DNA of 64,000 bases from Rhizobium sp. BK313 (GCF_014193655.1 NZ_JACHZQ010000001.1:1-64000), one strand, 5' to 3'. Positions 43,563-54,432 are shown, counted from the stretch's first letter. Numbers and translations are program-made. The notes: generated by a model not told the origin, from the sequence alone.

Positions 43563-44744
43563 TCAGTTCGAAAAAGCGGCGATGCCGGTGATGGCGCGGC
43601 CGAGGATGAGGGCATGAATGTCGTGGGTGCCTTCGTAGGTATTGACGACTTCGAGGTTGACGAGATGGCGGGCGATGCCGAACTCGTCGGATATGCCGTT
43701 GCCGCCGAGCATGTCACGGGCCGCACGGGCAATGTCGAGCGCCTTGCCACAGGAGTTGCGTTTCAGGATCGAGGTCAGCTCCACCGGCGGATGGCCGTCT
43801 TCCTTCATCCGGCCGAGCCGCAGGCAACCCTGCAGGCCAAGGGTGATCTCGGTCACCATGTCGGCAAGCTTCTTCTGGATGAGCTGGTTGGCGGCCAATG
43901 GCCGGCCGAACTGCTTGCGGTCCAGCACATATTGCCGCGCCTTGGCGTAGCAATCCTCAGCCGCTCCTAGAGCACCCCAGGCGATGCCGAAGCGGGCCGA
44001 GTTGAGGCAGGTGAAGGGACCTTTGAGACCCGATACGTTCGGCAGCAGGTTTTCTTCCGGCACGAAGACATTGTCCATGACGACTTCGCCGGTAATGGAG
44101 GCGCGCAATCCCACCTTGCCGTGGATGGCGGGGGCGGACAGGCCCTTCCAGCCCTTTTCCAGGATGAAACCTCTGATAACGCCGTCTTCGGTCTTCGCCC
44201 AGACGACGAAGACATCGGCTATCGGCGCATTGGAGATCCAGGTCTTGGCGCCGGTCAGGCTGTAGCCGCCATCGACTTTCTTGGCGCGAGTCACCATCGA
44301 GCCGGGATCGGAGCCATGGTTCGGTTCGGTGAGGCCGAAGCAGCCGATCCATTCGCCGGTGGCAAGCTTCGGCAGATATTTCTGCTTCTGCGCCTCGGAG
44401 CCGAAGGCATTGATCGGCACCATGACGAGCGAGGACTGCACACTCATCATCGAGCGATAACCGCTGTCGACGCGCTCTACCTCGCGGGCGATCAGGCCAT
44501 AGGCGACATAACCGAGGCCGGCGCCGCCATATTCGGGAGCAATCGTCGGGCCGAGCAGGCCGAGTTCGCCCATTTCGCGGAAGATCGAAGGATCGGTCTT
44601 CTCATGGCGGAAGGCGTCGAGAACGCGGGGCGCCAACTTCTCCTGCGCATAGGCATGGGCCGTGTCGAGCACCATGCGTTCGTCATCGCTCAACTGCTCC
44701 GTCAGCCGGAACGGATCGGCCCAGTCGAAAATCTCGCGGCTCAT
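43563..44744 (-). CDS. Acyl-CoA dehydrogenase, glutaryl-CoA dehydrogenase-like
   Basis: A 393-residue FAD acyl-CoA dehydrogenase. FAD/substrate motifs [16 protein letters not shown] and [18 protein letters not shown], and the catalytic Glu in [21 protein letters not shown], match glutaryl-CoA dehydrogenases ([15 protein letters not shown] is the typical N-terminus). It could oxidise and decarboxylate a glutaryl-CoA-like intermediate late in ring degradation. GGGAGA 8 nt upstream favours ATG 44744; ATG 44759, which overlaps the preceding stop, is the alternative (398 residues). Confidence 0.9.
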   Translation of the reverse strand: MSREIFDWADPFRLTEQLSDDERMVLDTAHAYAQEKLAPRVLDAFRHEKTDPSIFREMGELGLLGPTIAPEYGGAGLGYVAYGLIAREVERVDSGYRSMMSVQSSLVMVPINAFGSEAQKQKYLPKLATGEWIGCFGLTEPNHGSDPGSMVTRAKKVDGGYSLTGAKTWISNAPIADVFVVWAKTEDGVIRGFILEKGWKGLSAPAIHGKVGLRASITGEVVMDNVFVPEENLLPNVSGLKGPFTCLNSARFGIAWGALGAAEDCYAKARQYVLDRKQFGRPLAANQLIQKKLADMVTEITLGLQGCLRLGRMKEDGHPPVELTSILKRNSCGKALDIARAARDMLGGNGISDEFGIARHLVNLEVVNTYEGTHDIHALILGRAITGIAAFSN

Positions 44745-44758
44745 GCTCGTATCTCCCA

Positions 44759-45940
44759 TCAATTTGCCTTCAGAAGTTCGCGCGCGACGATGAGTTTCTG
44801 AACCTCCGTCGCACCTTCGTAGATGCGAAGCGCGCGAATTTCCCGATAGAGTTTTTCCGTTATCTCTCCCGCCTTGACGCCACGGCCGCCGAAAAGCTGG
44901 ACGGCGCGGTCGATGACAGCTTGCGCGGTTTCCGTGGCCGTCATCTTGGCCATGGCCGCCTCGCGCGTCGTCGGCAGGTGCTGCACGTCGCGACGCCAGG
45001 CCGCCCGATAGGTGAGCAAGGCCGCGGCGTCGATGCCGGTCGCCATATCGCCGAGGGCGGCTTGCGTCAACTGGAGGTCGCCAAGCGTCGCGCCGAACAT
45101 TGGCCGCGTGCGGACATGCGCCAGCGACTCGTCCAGCGCCCGCCGCGCAAAACCAAGGCTCGCGGCGGCAACGGAGGCGCGGAAAATATCGAGGGTGCGC
45201 ATCGCAATCTTGAAGCCTTCGCCCGGCGCGCCGAGGCGCCGCGAAGCGGGAATGCGGCAATTCTCGAAACGGATCGTCGCGAGCGGATGCGGCGCAATCA
45301 CCTCGATGCGCTCAACGATCGAGAAGCCCGGATCGTCGGCAAAAACGACGAAGGCGGAAATGCCACGTGTGCCCGGCGCCTCGCCTGTGCGGGCGAAGAC
45401 GGTATAGACGTCAGCGATGCCGCCATTGGAAATCCAGGTTTTCTCACCGTCGAGGACATAGTGATCGCCATCGGTACGGGCCGCACAGCTCATCGCGGCG
45501 ACATCCGAGCCGGCGTCCCTTTCCGACAATGCAAAGGCGGAAAGCCAGTCGCCGGCACCAACTTTCGGCAGTACGGCGGCGCGAAGCTCGGGCGAGCCGG
45601 AAAGGCCGATCGCGCCTGTGCCGAGGCCCTGCATGGCGAAGGCGAAATCGGCAAGGCCGTCATGCCAGGCGAGCGTTTCGCGGGCGAGGCAGACGAGGCG
45701 GGAGTCAATCAGCGGGGCGCTGTCTGATGTACCGGTCGCGGCCGCAAGGAGGCCGGCGTTGCCAAGCGCCTTGACCAGCTTGCGGCAGGCACTGTCGACA
45801 TCCTTGTGGTCAATGGCTGCCATAGTCGGAGATTTGGCGAAAGCGTCCACTTCAGCCACGAATTCCCGGTGGCGTTCATCGAAGAACGGCCAATCCAGAT
45901 GGTCCCGGGTCGGACCGGGAAGGCTTGATACAGCGGACAT
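44759..45940 (-). CDS. Acyl-CoA dehydrogenase family protein
   Basis: A 393-residue acyl-CoA dehydrogenase. The FAD motifs are [17 protein letters not shown] and [18 protein letters not shown], the C-terminal catalytic Glu lies in [20 protein letters not shown]. It introduces a double bond into an acyl- or alicyclic-CoA and passes electrons to ETF. It differs clearly from the next gene, so the two act on different intermediates. It starts 4 bp after the hydratase stop codon. Confidence 0.9.
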   Translation of the reverse strand: MSAVSSLPGPTRDHLDWPFFDERHREFVAEVDAFAKSPTMAAIDHKDVDSACRKLVKALGNAGLLAAATGTSDSAPLIDSRLVCLARETLAWHDGLADFAFAMQGLGTGAIGLSGSPELRAAVLPKVGAGDWLSAFALSERDAGSDVAAMSCAARTDGDHYVLDGEKTWISNGGIADVYTVFARTGEAPGTRGISAFVVFADDPGFSIVERIEVIAPHPLATIRFENCRIPASRRLGAPGEGFKIAMRTLDIFRASVAAASLGFARRALDESLAHVRTRPMFGATLGDLQLTQAALGDMATGIDAAALLTYRAAWRRDVQHLPTTREAAMAKMTATETAQAVIDRAVQLFGGRGVKAGEITEKLYREIRALRIYEGATEVQKLIVARELLKAN

Positions 45941-45944
45941 TGCC

Positions 45945-46796
45945 TCAATTCCCCTGGAATTCAGGCTTGCGCTTGGCGGCGAAGGCCTCGAAGGCGCGGC
46001 GGAAATCCTGGGTCGCCATGCAGACTGCCTGGGCCTGCGCCTCGGATTCGATCATCTCGTCGATCCCCATCGCCCATTCCTGGTTCAGCATGGTCTTGGT
46101 CATGCCATGCGCGAACCATGGCCCATCGGCCAACGAACGGGCGAGCTTGACGGCTTCCTGCTCCAGATCGGCGCTGGCATGCAGGGCGTTGTAGAATCCC
46201 CAGGCATGGCCTTCGGCTGATGTCATCGAACGGCCGGTGAACAGCAATTCGGCGGCGCGGCCCTGGCCGATGATGCGGGGAAGGATGCCGCATGCGCCCA
46301 TGTCGGCGCCGGCAAGGCCGACGCGCGTGAAGAGGAATGCGGTCTTGGCTTCGGGCGTCGCAAGGCGCAGATCGGAAGCCATGGCCAGGATGGCGCCGGC
46401 GCCGGCGCAGATGCCATCGACGGCGGAGATGATCGGCTGCGGGCACTTGCGCATGGCCTTCACGAGATCGCCGGTCATGCGGGTAAAGGCGAGGAGTTCC
46501 GGCATGGCCATGCGGGTCAGCGGCTCGATGATTTCGAAGACATCGCCGCCGGAGGAGAAATTGCCGCCCGCGCCAGTCAGCACGACCGCGCGGACGTCGG
46601 AGGCATAGGCGAGATCGCGGAAGAGGTTGCGCAGCTCGGCGTAGCTCTCGAAGGTCAGCGGATTTTTGCGTTCCGGCCGGTTCAGCCGGATCGTGGCGAC
46701 GCGGCCATCATCGCTGACTTCCCAGAGGAAATGTTGCGGCTTGTAGTCTCTGAAGGGCTTGAGATGGCCCTGCATCGTCATGTCCCGATCGCTCAT
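45945..46796 (-). CDS. Enoyl-CoA hydratase family protein
   Basis: A 283-residue crotonase. Oxyanion-hole segments [16 protein letters not shown] and [18 protein letters not shown] are clear. The start ATG at 46796 overlaps the SDR stop as ATGA and has GGGGAGG about 10 nt upstream; an in-frame ATG at 46781 is also possible. Homologues in 2-aminobenzoyl-CoA clusters may hydrate or hydrolytically open the alicyclic ring. The long frame upstream (to 47261) is a shadow inside the SDR gene. Confidence 0.88.
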   Translation of the reverse strand: MSDRDMTMQGHLKPFRDYKPQHFLWEVSDDGRVATIRLNRPERKNPLTFESYAELRNLFRDLAYASDVRAVVLTGAGGNFSSGGDVFEIIEPLTRMAMPELLAFTRMTGDLVKAMRKCPQPIISAVDGICAGAGAILAMASDLRLATPEAKTAFLFTRVGLAGADMGACGILPRIIGQGRAAELLFTGRSMTSAEGHAWGFYNALHASADLEQEAVKLARSLADGPWFAHGMTKTMLNQEWAMGIDEMIESEAQAQAVCMATQDFRRAFEAFAAKRKPEFQGN

Positions 46797-47581
46797 CCCG
46801 CTAAAACCTCCCCACCGGCAACCGCGATTGCCTGTCCATTGATCGATGCCGCGGCCGGCGACGCCAGCCACAGAACGGTGTCGGCAACCTCCTCGGGCTT
46901 GACGAGCCGTCCCTGCGGATTGGATTTGGTGAATTCCGAAAGCGCCTGTTCCGCCGTGCGTCCTGTCTTGGCGACGATGGTGGCGATCGAGCGTTCGATG
47001 ATCGGCGTATCGGTGAAACCGGGGCAGACCGCATTGACCGTGATGCCAGTCTTCGCCAGCTCCAGCGCCAGCGAGCGCGTCAGGCCGACGACGCCATGTT
47101 TGGCCGCGACATAGGCAGAGACATAAGCGTAGCCAGTCAGACCCGCCGTCGAAGCGATATTGATGATGCGGGCGCCGGCTCCATACGCTTTGAGATCGGG
47201 TAGGGCGGTTTGCGTTACCAGGAAAACACCGGTGAGATCGACCGTCAGGACGCGGTTCCACATGTCCAGGCTGGTCTTCTCGAAAGATGCACTCGGTGCC
47301 TCGCCGGCATTGTTGACGAGAATATCGACAGGGCCGAATTTTTCGCGGGCAGCGTTCAGCCCGCTGGCGATTGCCTCGACGCTGGTCACGTCGAAGCCGT
47401 CGACGACCACGGCGTTCGCGCCAATCTCTGCAGCGACGGCCTCAAGCGGTTCTCTTCTCCGCCCAGCCAGCGTCACGCGTGCACCTTCGGCCGCAAGTGC
47501 CCGCGCAATCGCGGCGCCAATGCCGCTGCCGGCGCCGGTGATGAGGGCGTGACGGCCCGCGAGTTTGTCGGTCGACGTCAT
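46793..47581 (-). CDS. SDR oxidoreductase (3-hydroxyacyl-CoA dehydrogenase-like)
   Basis: A 262-residue short-chain dehydrogenase: TGAGSGIG cofactor loop, LVNNAGEAP, Ser in [14 protein letters not shown] catalytic pair and the [12 protein letters not shown] end. Start at 47581 with GAGGA 5-6 nt upstream, 7 bp after the flavoprotein gene. In the operon it is the natural enzyme to reduce or oxidise the 5-oxo/5-hydroxy group formed on the ring. Confidence 0.88.
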   Translation of the reverse strand: MTSTDKLAGRHALITGAGSGIGAAIARALAAEGARVTLAGRRREPLEAVAAEIGANAVVVDGFDVTSVEAIASGLNAAREKFGPVDILVNNAGEAPSASFEKTSLDMWNRVLTVDLTGVFLVTQTALPDLKAYGAGARIINIASTAGLTGYAYVSAYVAAKHGVVGLTRSLALELAKTGITVNAVCPGFTDTPIIERSIATIVAKTGRTAEQALSEFTKSNPQGRLVKPEEVADTVLWLASPAAASINGQAIAVAGGEVLAG

Positions 47582-47588
47582 CGGTTCC

Positions 47589-49907
47589 TCACTTCGCCGG
47601 CGCGGTGGAGGCCGCGCGGGCAAGGTTGGTTTCGTATTGCGTCTTGCCGGAGAGATATTGCTTCGGCCAGGGGATTGAGGTCAGGCCGATCTTGGCGGCT
47701 TCATGCAGCGACCAGGCGGGGTCGGCTAGATGCGGGCGGGCAACTGCGCAGAGATCGGCGCGGCCGGCGGCGATGATCGAATTGGCATGGTCGGCCTCCG
47801 AGATCGCACCGACTGCAATGGTCGGAATGCCGATCTCATTGCGGATCTTGTCCGAGAAAGGCGTCTGGAACAGGCGGCCATAGACCGGCTTTTCCTCTTT
47901 CGACACCTGGCCGGATGAACAATCGATCAGGTCCGCACCGGCTTCCTTGAACATGCTCGCGAAAATCGCTGCATCCTCCGGCGTGTTGCCGCCGTCCGTC
48001 CAGTCATGGCAGGAAAGGCGGACGGACATGGGCTTGTCCTCCGGCCAGATAGCACGCATGGCGTGGAAAACCTCCAGGGGATAACGAGCGCGGTTTTCAT
48101 GGCTGCCGCCATATTCATCCCCGCGCAAATTGGTAAGTGGCGACAGAAAGCTCGACAGGAGATAGCCGTGGGCGCAGTGCAGTTCCAGCCAATCGGCGCC
48201 AGTGGTAATCGCCAGTTCGGTGGCGCGCACGAAATCGGCCTTGACGCGGTCCATGTCGGCACGGTCCATGGCCTTCGGTACCTGACTGTTCTTGAGATAG
48301 GGGACGGCGGAGGCTGAGATCAGCGGCCATTCGCCTTCGGCAACCGGCTGATCGATCCCCTCCCAAGCCACTTTCGTTGCCCCCTTGCGGCCGGCATGAC
48401 CGAGCTGGATGCCTACCTTGGCTGCGCTGTTGGTATGGACGAATTCGACCAGCCGCTTCCACTGTGCCGCTTGTTCCTCGTTCCAGAGACCGAGGCAGCC
48501 GGGTGTGATACGGGCATCGGGCGTGACGCAGGTCATTTCCGCGAACACCAGACCAGCACCGCCGAGGGCGCGTGAGCCGAGATGGATGATGTGGAAATCG
48601 TTCATAACGCCGTTTTCCGCCGAATACATCGCCATCGGCGAGACGACGATGCGATTGATCAGCGACACGTCGCGTAGCTGATAGGGCGTGAACATCGGCG
48701 GCAGGCAGCGGTCGTTGCCGACTGCAAGGCCGGATTTCCTGGCGAACCAGCGCTCATAGCCTTCCAGCCAGTTTTTATCGCGCAGGCGCAGGTTCTCGTG
48801 GCTGATGCGCTGCGAGCGGGTCAGCATCGAATACATGAACTGCTCGGGTTCCAGCGTGTCGGCATAGCGGCGACCAACCACTTCGAACCATTCCATGGCG
48901 TTGCGCGCCGCATTCTGGATGCGGGCGACGTCGACGCGTCGGATCTCCTCATAGGTCTCGAGAACCGCCGGTATCTTGTCCTTGCTGTGCCCGTGAATCT
49001 GGAATTGCCGGGTCAGTTCGATAGCGTCGTCAATGGCGAGTTTGGTGCCGGAACCGATGGCGAAATGGGCGGTGTGGGCAGCGTCACCCATCAGCACCAC
49101 ATGCGAATTGCCGTTGAAATGGCTCCACTTGCCGCAAATCAGCCGGTTGAAGTTCAGCCAGGCGGACCCGCGGATATGGCGGGCATTGGTCATCAGCGAG
49201 GCGCCGTCGAGCACTTCCGAGAACAGGTGCTCACAAAAGGCGATCGAGCCGTCCTGGTCCATCTTGTCGAGGCCGTGGGCGAGATAGGCTTCCTCGGTGG
49301 TTTCGACGATGAAGGTCGAGGTCTTGTCATCGAACTTGTAGATATGCGCCTGGAACCAGCCATGCTCGCTCTTGCGGAAATCGAAGGTGAAGGCGTCGTA
49401 CTGCTTATTGGTGCCGAGCCAGATATAGCGGTTCGGGCGCGTGATCATGTCCGGCTGGAAGACTTCGGGGTAGTGATTGCGGATCCGCGAGTTCAGGCCA
49501 TCCGAACCAATGACAAGGTCGGCGTCGGGAAAATCGAGGTCGGAGGTGACGTCGGTTTCAAAGATCAGCTCGACGCCAAGCGCTTCGCAGCGCTTCTGCA
49601 GGATATTCAACAGCTTCTTGCGGCCGATGCCGACGAAGCCGTGGCCGGAGGTGCGCTGGCGCGTGCCCTTGAACCAGACTTCGATATCGTCCCAATGATT
49701 GAAGGCATCCTCGATTTCGGCGGCACTTTCCGGGTCCCATTCGCGCATCGACACCATGGTGGCATCGGAGAAAACGACGCCCCAGCCGAAGGTGTCATAG
49801 GGGCGGTTGCGCTCGACGACCTTGATGGAATGCTCGGGGTGCAGCTTCTTCATCAGAAGCCCGAAATAGAGCCCCGCGGGTCCGCCGCCGATACAGACGA
49901 TTTGCAT
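47589..49907 (-). CDS. 2-aminobenzoyl-CoA monooxygenase/reductase family (bifunctional salicylyl-CoA 5-hydroxylase/OYE reductase)
   Basis: A 772-residue fusion. The N-terminal half (about 1-390) is a class A flavin monooxygenase: IGGGPAGLY dinucleotide fold, [20 protein letters not shown] flavin motif, similar to salicylyl-CoA 5-hydroxylases. The C-terminal half (about 395-760) is an old-yellow-enzyme reductase ([52 protein letters not shown]). Exactly this fusion is the Azoarcus evansii enzyme that hydroxylates and reduces 2-aminobenzoyl-CoA to a non-aromatic cyclohexenone. The adjacent ligase supports this over a gentisate route, as no gentisate dioxygenase is near. First gene of an eight-gene operon; an AT-rich palindrome lies at 49950. 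Confidence 0.9.
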   Translation of the reverse strand: MQIVCIGGGPAGLYFGLLMKKLHPEHSIKVVERNRPYDTFGWGVVFSDATMVSMREWDPESAAEIEDAFNHWDDIEVWFKGTRQRTSGHGFVGIGRKKLLNILQKRCEALGVELIFETDVTSDLDFPDADLVIGSDGLNSRIRNHYPEVFQPDMITRPNRYIWLGTNKQYDAFTFDFRKSEHGWFQAHIYKFDDKTSTFIVETTEEAYLAHGLDKMDQDGSIAFCEHLFSEVLDGASLMTNARHIRGSAWLNFNRLICGKWSHFNGNSHVVLMGDAAHTAHFAIGSGTKLAIDDAIELTRQFQIHGHSKDKIPAVLETYEEIRRVDVARIQNAARNAMEWFEVVGRRYADTLEPEQFMYSMLTRSQRISHENLRLRDKNWLEGYERWFARKSGLAVGNDRCLPPMFTPYQLRDVSLINRIVVSPMAMYSAENGVMNDFHIIHLGSRALGGAGLVFAEMTCVTPDARITPGCLGLWNEEQAAQWKRLVEFVHTNSAAKVGIQLGHAGRKGATKVAWEGIDQPVAEGEWPLISASAVPYLKNSQVPKAMDRADMDRVKADFVRATELAITTGADWLELHCAHGYLLSSFLSPLTNLRGDEYGGSHENRARYPLEVFHAMRAIWPEDKPMSVRLSCHDWTDGGNTPEDAAIFASMFKEAGADLIDCSSGQVSKEEKPVYGRLFQTPFSDKIRNEIGIPTIAVGAISEADHANSIIAAGRADLCAVARPHLADPAWSLHEAAKIGLTSIPWPKQYLSGKTQYETNLARAASTAPAK

Positions 49908-50208
49908 CGCTTATCCCTCCTGTGACGCCAAAGTCGGGTCACTCGAATTATTTAAGTTTAAAATATCTTGTCGGCGCCGTTCGTCAAGAGTTGTCTTGCG
50001 GGATTCTCCGCACGAAATACGATCCTGATGGCGCAACGAAATCAAAATACGCTTTTGAATCAATGCATATCCAGTATTATTTTAGGCTTAAAATTTCTTG
50101 CTTGAACATTTGCTTCTTCGGTGCAATCATTTTCCACAATGCTGCACACGCTGCCGGGAGATCGGCGTTGGGCGGCGAATTGGGTCGAGAAGAACGCGGG
50201 AGCGAGCC
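49908..50208. promoter_or_regulatory. Divergent promoter region, aminobenzoyl-CoA operon and ligase, with two operator-like sites
   Basis: Two related AT-rich sites: ATTTAA-GT-TTAAAA at 49950-49963 and TTTTAG-GC-TTAAAA at 50080-50093, each followed by T[A/T]TCTTG (shared pattern TTAAAATnTCTTG, 130 bp apart). Each has one mismatch to the perfect palindrome TTTTAA-NN-TTAAAA found at 57259. Probable binding sites of the MarR protein encoded at 61321. Confidence 0.55.
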
Positions 50209-51819
50209 ATGCTTGGACCGACTGGTCATGCCGATACATTCACGCGGGACAACCTGCCGCCAGCGGGAGAATGGCCAGAGCTATTGATGGATGGCTTCGA
50301 CTATCCCGAATGGTTGAATGCCGGTGTCGAGCTCAGCGACCGCATGGTCGAGCGCGGCTTCGGCGATTATGTCGCGCTGATCGGCAATGGCCGCCGGCGG
50401 ACCTACAAGGAACTGGCGGACTGGACCAATCGCATCGCTCATGCGCTCGTCGAGAATTTCGGCATCAAGCCCGGCAATCGTGTTCTCATCCGCTCGGGCA
50501 ACAATCCGGCAATGATTGCCTGCTGGCTGGCGGTGACCAAGGTCGGCGCCGTCGCGGTCAACACCATGCCGATGTTGCGAGCGGGTGAGCTTTCAAAGAT
50601 CATCGACAAGGCAGAAATCTCATTCGCCCTCTGTGATACGCGGCTGCTGGAAGAACTCGTTGCGGCGGCTAAGGACAGCCGGTTTCTGAAGCAGGTCGTC
50701 GGCTTCGACGGCACCGCCAATCACGATGCCGAGCTTGATCGTATCGCGCTCAACAAGCCGGTGCGTTTTGAGGCGGCAAAGACGGGGCGGGATGATGTGG
50801 CGCTGCTCGGATTCACCTCGGGGTCGACGGGCGTTCCCAAGGCCACCATGCATTTCCATCGGGACATCCTGATAATCGCCGATGCCTATGCCAAAGAAGT
50901 GCTGCAGGTCACACCCGATGATGTTTTCATCGGCTCGCCGCCGATAGCCTTTACCTTCGGGCTTGGCGGTCTGGTCGTGTTCCCGTTGCGATTCGGGGCA
51001 TCGACGGCGCTGCTCGAAAATGCCTCGCCGAAGAATATGATCGAGATCATTCAGGAATACGGAGCGACGATCAGTTTCACCGCTCCAACCGCCTATCGCG
51101 CCATGCTCACGGCGCTGGAGGAGGGGGCGGACCTTTCTTCCCTCCGCGTTGCGGTTTCCGCCGGCGAGACGCTGCCGGGCCCGATCTTCGAAGAGTGGAC
51201 GCGAAAGACCGGCAAGCCGATCCTCGACGGTATCGGCTCGACCGAGTTGCTGCATATCTTCATTTCCAACCGGGTTGATGATGCCAAGCCCAACTGCACC
51301 GGCAAGCCGCTCGCCGGCTATGAGGCGCGCGTCGTTGACGATGACATGAACGACGTCCCGTGTGGCACCATAGGCAAGCTCGCGGTTCGCGGCCCGATCG
51401 GTTGCCGCTACCTCGCCGACCACCGTCAGCCCGATTATGTCAGGGATGGCTGGAACCTGACGGGCGACAGCTTCATCGAGGACGAAGATGGCTATTTCCA
51501 TTTCGCCGCGCGCTCTGACGATATTATTCTTTCGGCTGGCTACAATATCGCCGGGCCGGAAGTGGAGGCGGCACTTCTATCGCATTCCGACGTGCTGGAA
51601 TGCGCCGTCGTCGGCAAGCCGGACGAAGATCGTGGCCATATCGTTCAGGCGCATGTGGTGCTGATGCCCGGCATCAGCGGGTCGGATCTGCTGGTGAAGA
51701 CGCTGCAGGATCACGTCAAAACAGTGATCGCGCCTTATAAATATCCCCGGTCGATCCTCTTCGTGGACGCTTTGCCGAAGACGGAATCGGGCAAGATCCA
51801 GCGCTTCAGACTTAAATAG
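50209..51819 (+). CDS. Benzoate/2-aminobenzoate-CoA ligase
   Basis: A 536-residue AMP-forming aryl-CoA synthetase. The phosphate loop is FTSGSTGVPKATMHFHRD (about 202-219), followed by GSPPIAFTFGLGG, the adenine motif DGIGSTELLHIF, the GWNLTGDSF hinge and the C-terminal catalytic Lys in KTESGKIQRF. The short family size and the Thr-Phe-Gly-Leu region match benzoate- and 2-aminobenzoate-CoA ligases. ATG 50209 follows GGGAG; the frame to 50098 runs through the promoter sites. It activates the ring acid for the divergent operon and converges with the ABC importer genes. Confidence 0.9.
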   Translation: MLGPTGHADTFTRDNLPPAGEWPELLMDGFDYPEWLNAGVELSDRMVERGFGDYVALIGNGRRRTYKELADWTNRIAHALVENFGIKPGNRVLIRSGNNPAMIACWLAVTKVGAVAVNTMPMLRAGELSKIIDKAEISFALCDTRLLEELVAAAKDSRFLKQVVGFDGTANHDAELDRIALNKPVRFEAAKTGRDDVALLGFTSGSTGVPKATMHFHRDILIIADAYAKEVLQVTPDDVFIGSPPIAFTFGLGGLVVFPLRFGASTALLENASPKNMIEIIQEYGATISFTAPTAYRAMLTALEEGADLSSLRVAVSAGETLPGPIFEEWTRKTGKPILDGIGSTELLHIFISNRVDDAKPNCTGKPLAGYEARVVDDDMNDVPCGTIGKLAVRGPIGCRYLADHRQPDYVRDGWNLTGDSFIEDEDGYFHFAARSDDIILSAGYNIAGPEVEAALLSHSDVLECAVVGKPDEDRGHIVQAHVVLMPGISGSDLLVKTLQDHVKTVIAPYKYPRSILFVDALPKTESGKIQRFRLK

Positions 51820-51824
51820 CCAGC

Positions 51825-52673
51825 TTAGGCTGCATCCTCCTGTTCGGTCTCGCGGCCGAGCCAGGTCGGGTCGATTTCCGGTAGCGGAATGGCGTCAAGC
51901 AGCATGCGGGTATAGCCGGAGGCGGGCGCGGCAAAGACGCGGTCACAGTCTCCTTCCTCCACCACCCGGCCGTGGCGCATCACATAGACGCGGTCGCAAA
52001 TGGCGCGAATGACGGAGAGATCGTGGCTGATGAAGGCCATGGATAGGCCGAGGTCGCGAGAAAGCTCCTTCAGCAAGTTCAGCACCTGCGCCTGGGTCGA
52101 GACATCGAGGCCGGAGACGATTTCGTCGGCAAGCACGAAATCCGGTTCGAGCAGGGCGGCGCGGGCAATGCCGATGCGTTGGCGCTGGCCGCCGGAAAGT
52201 TCATGCGGATTGCGATCGAGACAGGTCTGCGGCAGCGTCACGCGTTCGAGGATCATGGCGACGCGACGTTCGGCAGCCTGCCGGTCAGTTTCCAGCCCAT
52301 GCAGCAGCAGCGGTTCGACCAGGATGCGGCGGATCGTATGGCGCGGGTTGAGCGAGGCCATTGGGTCCTGGAAGATCATTTGCATGCGCCGACGTAGCGG
52401 CCGCATCTCGGCGTCCGGCATATGGGTAATGTCCCTGCCGTCGAAATGGATCGCACCGGCGGAGACGTCGACCAGCCGCAGAAGCGCTCGGCCGAGCGTC
52501 GTCTTGCCGGAACCGCTTTCGCCGACGATCCCCACGGTCTCGCCGCGACGGATATCGATATCGACGCCGTGCAGCACCTTGTTGCCGCCGTCAGCCGGGC
52601 CAAAAAGACGGCGCTTGGCGCCGTAGGTGACGCCGAGGCTTTTCGCGGAGAGGAGGGTCTCGGACAAACTCAT
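51825..52673 (-). CDS. Oligopeptide-type ABC importer ATPase (DppF-like)
   Basis: A 282-residue ATPase: Walker A GESGSGKTT, Q-loop IFQDPMASLNPRHTI, signature LSGGQRQR and Walker B FVLADEIVSGLD. The GDCDRVFAAPASGYTRMLLDAIP tail is typical of DppF/OppF. It overlaps the DppD-like gene by 4 bp (ATGA). Last gene of the importer unit; it converges with the CoA ligase with 5 bp between. Confidence 0.92.
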   Translation of the reverse strand: MSLSETLLSAKSLGVTYGAKRRLFGPADGGNKVLHGVDIDIRRGETVGIVGESGSGKTTLGRALLRLVDVSAGAIHFDGRDITHMPDAEMRPLRRRMQMIFQDPMASLNPRHTIRRILVEPLLLHGLETDRQAAERRVAMILERVTLPQTCLDRNPHELSGGQRQRIGIARAALLEPDFVLADEIVSGLDVSTQAQVLNLLKELSRDLGLSMAFISHDLSVIRAICDRVYVMRHGRVVEEGDCDRVFAAPASGYTRMLLDAIPLPEIDPTWLGRETEQEDAA

Positions 52674-53542
52674 TTTCCGCTCTCCCGAATACCGATTTCA
52701 CGGCGCAATTGTTCGAAGACCACCTGCGGCACCGGCGTCAGCCCGGCGTCGGGCCGGTCATAGCGCGGGCCGGCGGCGATGAGGGATTTTGTATAGATGT
52801 GTTGGGGATTGCCGAGTACGTCTGATGTGCGGCCTTCCTCGATGACCTTGCCGGCGTAAAGCAGGGTGACAGTATCGCAGATCTGCGCGACGACGCCGAG
52901 ATCGTGGGTGACGAAGATGACGGCTGTGCCGTGCGCCTCCTGCAGGCCGCGGATCAGCCGCAGGATCTGTTTCTGCACCGTGACGTCGAGAGCCGTGGTC
53001 GGCTCGTCGGCAACCACCAATTTCGGTTCCAGCGCGAAGGCGGCGGCGATCAATATGCGCTGACGCATGCCGCCAGAAAGCTCGTGCGGATAGGCGCGCA
53101 GCACACGTTCGGCATCGCGGATATGCACTTCCTCCAGCAATTTCAGAGCCCTTTGCCTGGCATCGCGCGACGACAGGCCGCGCTTCAACCGCAAGCCATC
53201 GGTCAGTTGTGCTTCGATACGGCGGCCGGGATTGAGGGCGGTTTGCGGGTCCTGCGGGATCAGCGAAATCTCGTTGCCCATGATGTCGCGAAGGTCCTTG
53301 GCGGACAGCTTCAGAAGATCGCGGTTTTCAAACAGAATGGAGCCGTTGGTAACGCGCACCGTGCGCGGCAGAATACCGAGCAGGGCTTTGGCGATGGTCG
53401 ATTTTCCGGCGCCGCTTTCGCCGACGAGGCCGCGGACTTCGCCGCGTTCCAATGTCAGCGAGACGTCTCGCAGGATCGGCGCGCCACTATCCCGGTCGGA
53501 GACGGCGTTCAAGCCAGTGATGGAGAGAAGTGGCCCGGTCAT
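52670..53542 (-). CDS. Oligopeptide-type ABC importer ATPase (DppD-like)
   Basis: A 290-residue ATPase: Walker A GESGAGKST, Q-loop SLIPQDPQTALNPGRRI, signature LSGGMRQR, Walker B LVVADEPTTALD. The C-terminus HIYTKSLIAAGPRYDRP is where DppD/OppD proteins often bind an iron-sulfur cluster through Cys residues, which are absent here. ATG 53542 overlaps the permease stop by 4 bp. Confidence 0.92.
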   Translation of the reverse strand: MTGPLLSITGLNAVSDRDSGAPILRDVSLTLERGEVRGLVGESGAGKSTIAKALLGILPRTVRVTNGSILFENRDLLKLSAKDLRDIMGNEISLIPQDPQTALNPGRRIEAQLTDGLRLKRGLSSRDARQRALKLLEEVHIRDAERVLRAYPHELSGGMRQRILIAAAFALEPKLVVADEPTTALDVTVQKQILRLIRGLQEAHGTAVIFVTHDLGVVAQICDTVTLLYAGKVIEEGRTSDVLGNPQHIYTKSLIAAGPRYDRPDAGLTPVPQVVFEQLRREIGIRESGK

Positions 53543-54432
53543 CGGCGCATCACCGGATCGAGGGCGCGGCGCAGGCCGTCGCCGAGCTGGTTGAAGGCGA
53601 GCACCGTGGCGAAGAGGGCGATGAGCGGCACGACCAGCACCCACCAGCCTTCATAGATGATCTGTCGTCCCTCGGCGATCATGCCGCCCCAGGTCGGCGT
53701 GTCCGAGGAGACCGACAGACCGACAAAGGAAAGGATGGCTTCGACGATGACGGCGATGCCCATTTCCAAGCTGACGAGGGCGATCAGAACCGGCGCAACG
53801 TTCGGCAGGATTTCGCTGAATAGGATTTTCGCGCGCGAGAAGCCGATCGTGCGGGCGGCGGTGACATAGTCCATTTGAGCCTGCGCCTGAGTTTCGGAGC
53901 GCACGACGCGGCAGAAGCGCGTCCAGTCTATGATGACGATGGCGGCGATGACCGAATGCACGCCGGAGCCGAAGACGGCGACCAAGAGGATCGACAGCAA
54001 TACCGGCGGAAAGGCCATCCAGATATCGACAAGGCGGGAGATCACCTTGTCGATCCAGCCGCCATACCAGCCGGCGACGAGGCCGAGCAGCGTGCCGATC
54101 AGTGCCGCCAGCCCAGCCGCGACGAAGGCGACGATGAGGGCGACGCGCGAGCCGAAGATGGCTCGGGACAGCACGTCGCGGCCAAGATCGTCAGTGCCAA
54201 GGAGAAAGCCCGGATCGGAACCGTCGAGCCAGACAGGCGGCAGGGTGCCCGACATCAGGTCCTGCTCCAGCGGGTCTTTCGGTGCGATATAGGGCGCGAA
54301 GATCGCAAGGACGATCAGGATCAAGATGAAGCCGCCCCCGAAGATCACCTTCGGTTCCGACAGCAGCGCGCGCAGGCGTCTGGCGGTGCGGGACGGCGGT
54401 TTGGGTGAGGCGGTCGCAGCGACGTCAGCCAT
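53539..54432 (-). CDS. Oligopeptide-type ABC importer permease (DppC-like)
   Basis: A 297-residue inner-membrane permease, six hydrophobic segments. It has the N-terminal LLGTDDLGRDVLSRAIFGSR motif of DppC/OppC and the EAA loop DYVTAARTIGFSRAKILFSEILPN (in parts). The ATG at 54432 overlaps the DppB-like gene by 8 bp. Confidence 0.92.
   Translation of the reverse strand: MADVAATASPKPPSRTARRLRALLSEPKVIFGGGFILILIVLAIFAPYIAPKDPLEQDLMSGTLPPVWLDGSDPGFLLGTDDLGRDVLSRAIFGSRVALIVAFVAAGLAALIGTLLGLVAGWYGGWIDKVISRLVDIWMAFPPVLLSILLVAVFGSGVHSVIAAIVIIDWTRFCRVVRSETQAQAQMDYVTAARTIGFSRAKILFSEILPNVAPVLIALVSLEMGIAVIVEAILSFVGLSVSSDTPTWGGMIAEGRQIIYEGWWVLVVPLIALFATVLAFNQLGDGLRRALDPVMRR

Noticed and set aside
44753..45260. 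N-terminal extension of the glutaryl-CoA-dehydrogenase-like gene
   Set aside because: The in-frame region upstream of 44759 overlaps the other acyl-CoA dehydrogenase gene and reads as low-complexity Arg/Pro/His. The real start is 44744 or 44759.
46797..47261. N-terminal extension of the enoyl-CoA hydratase gene
   Set aside because: It lies inside the SDR gene in another frame and has no crotonase features.
47589..49907. Salicylate degradation via gentisate as the function of the fusion protein
   Set aside because: Gentisate 1,2-dioxygenase and maleylpyruvate genes are absent, and the OYE half plus the ligase fit 2-aminobenzoyl-CoA better. It stays the main alternative.
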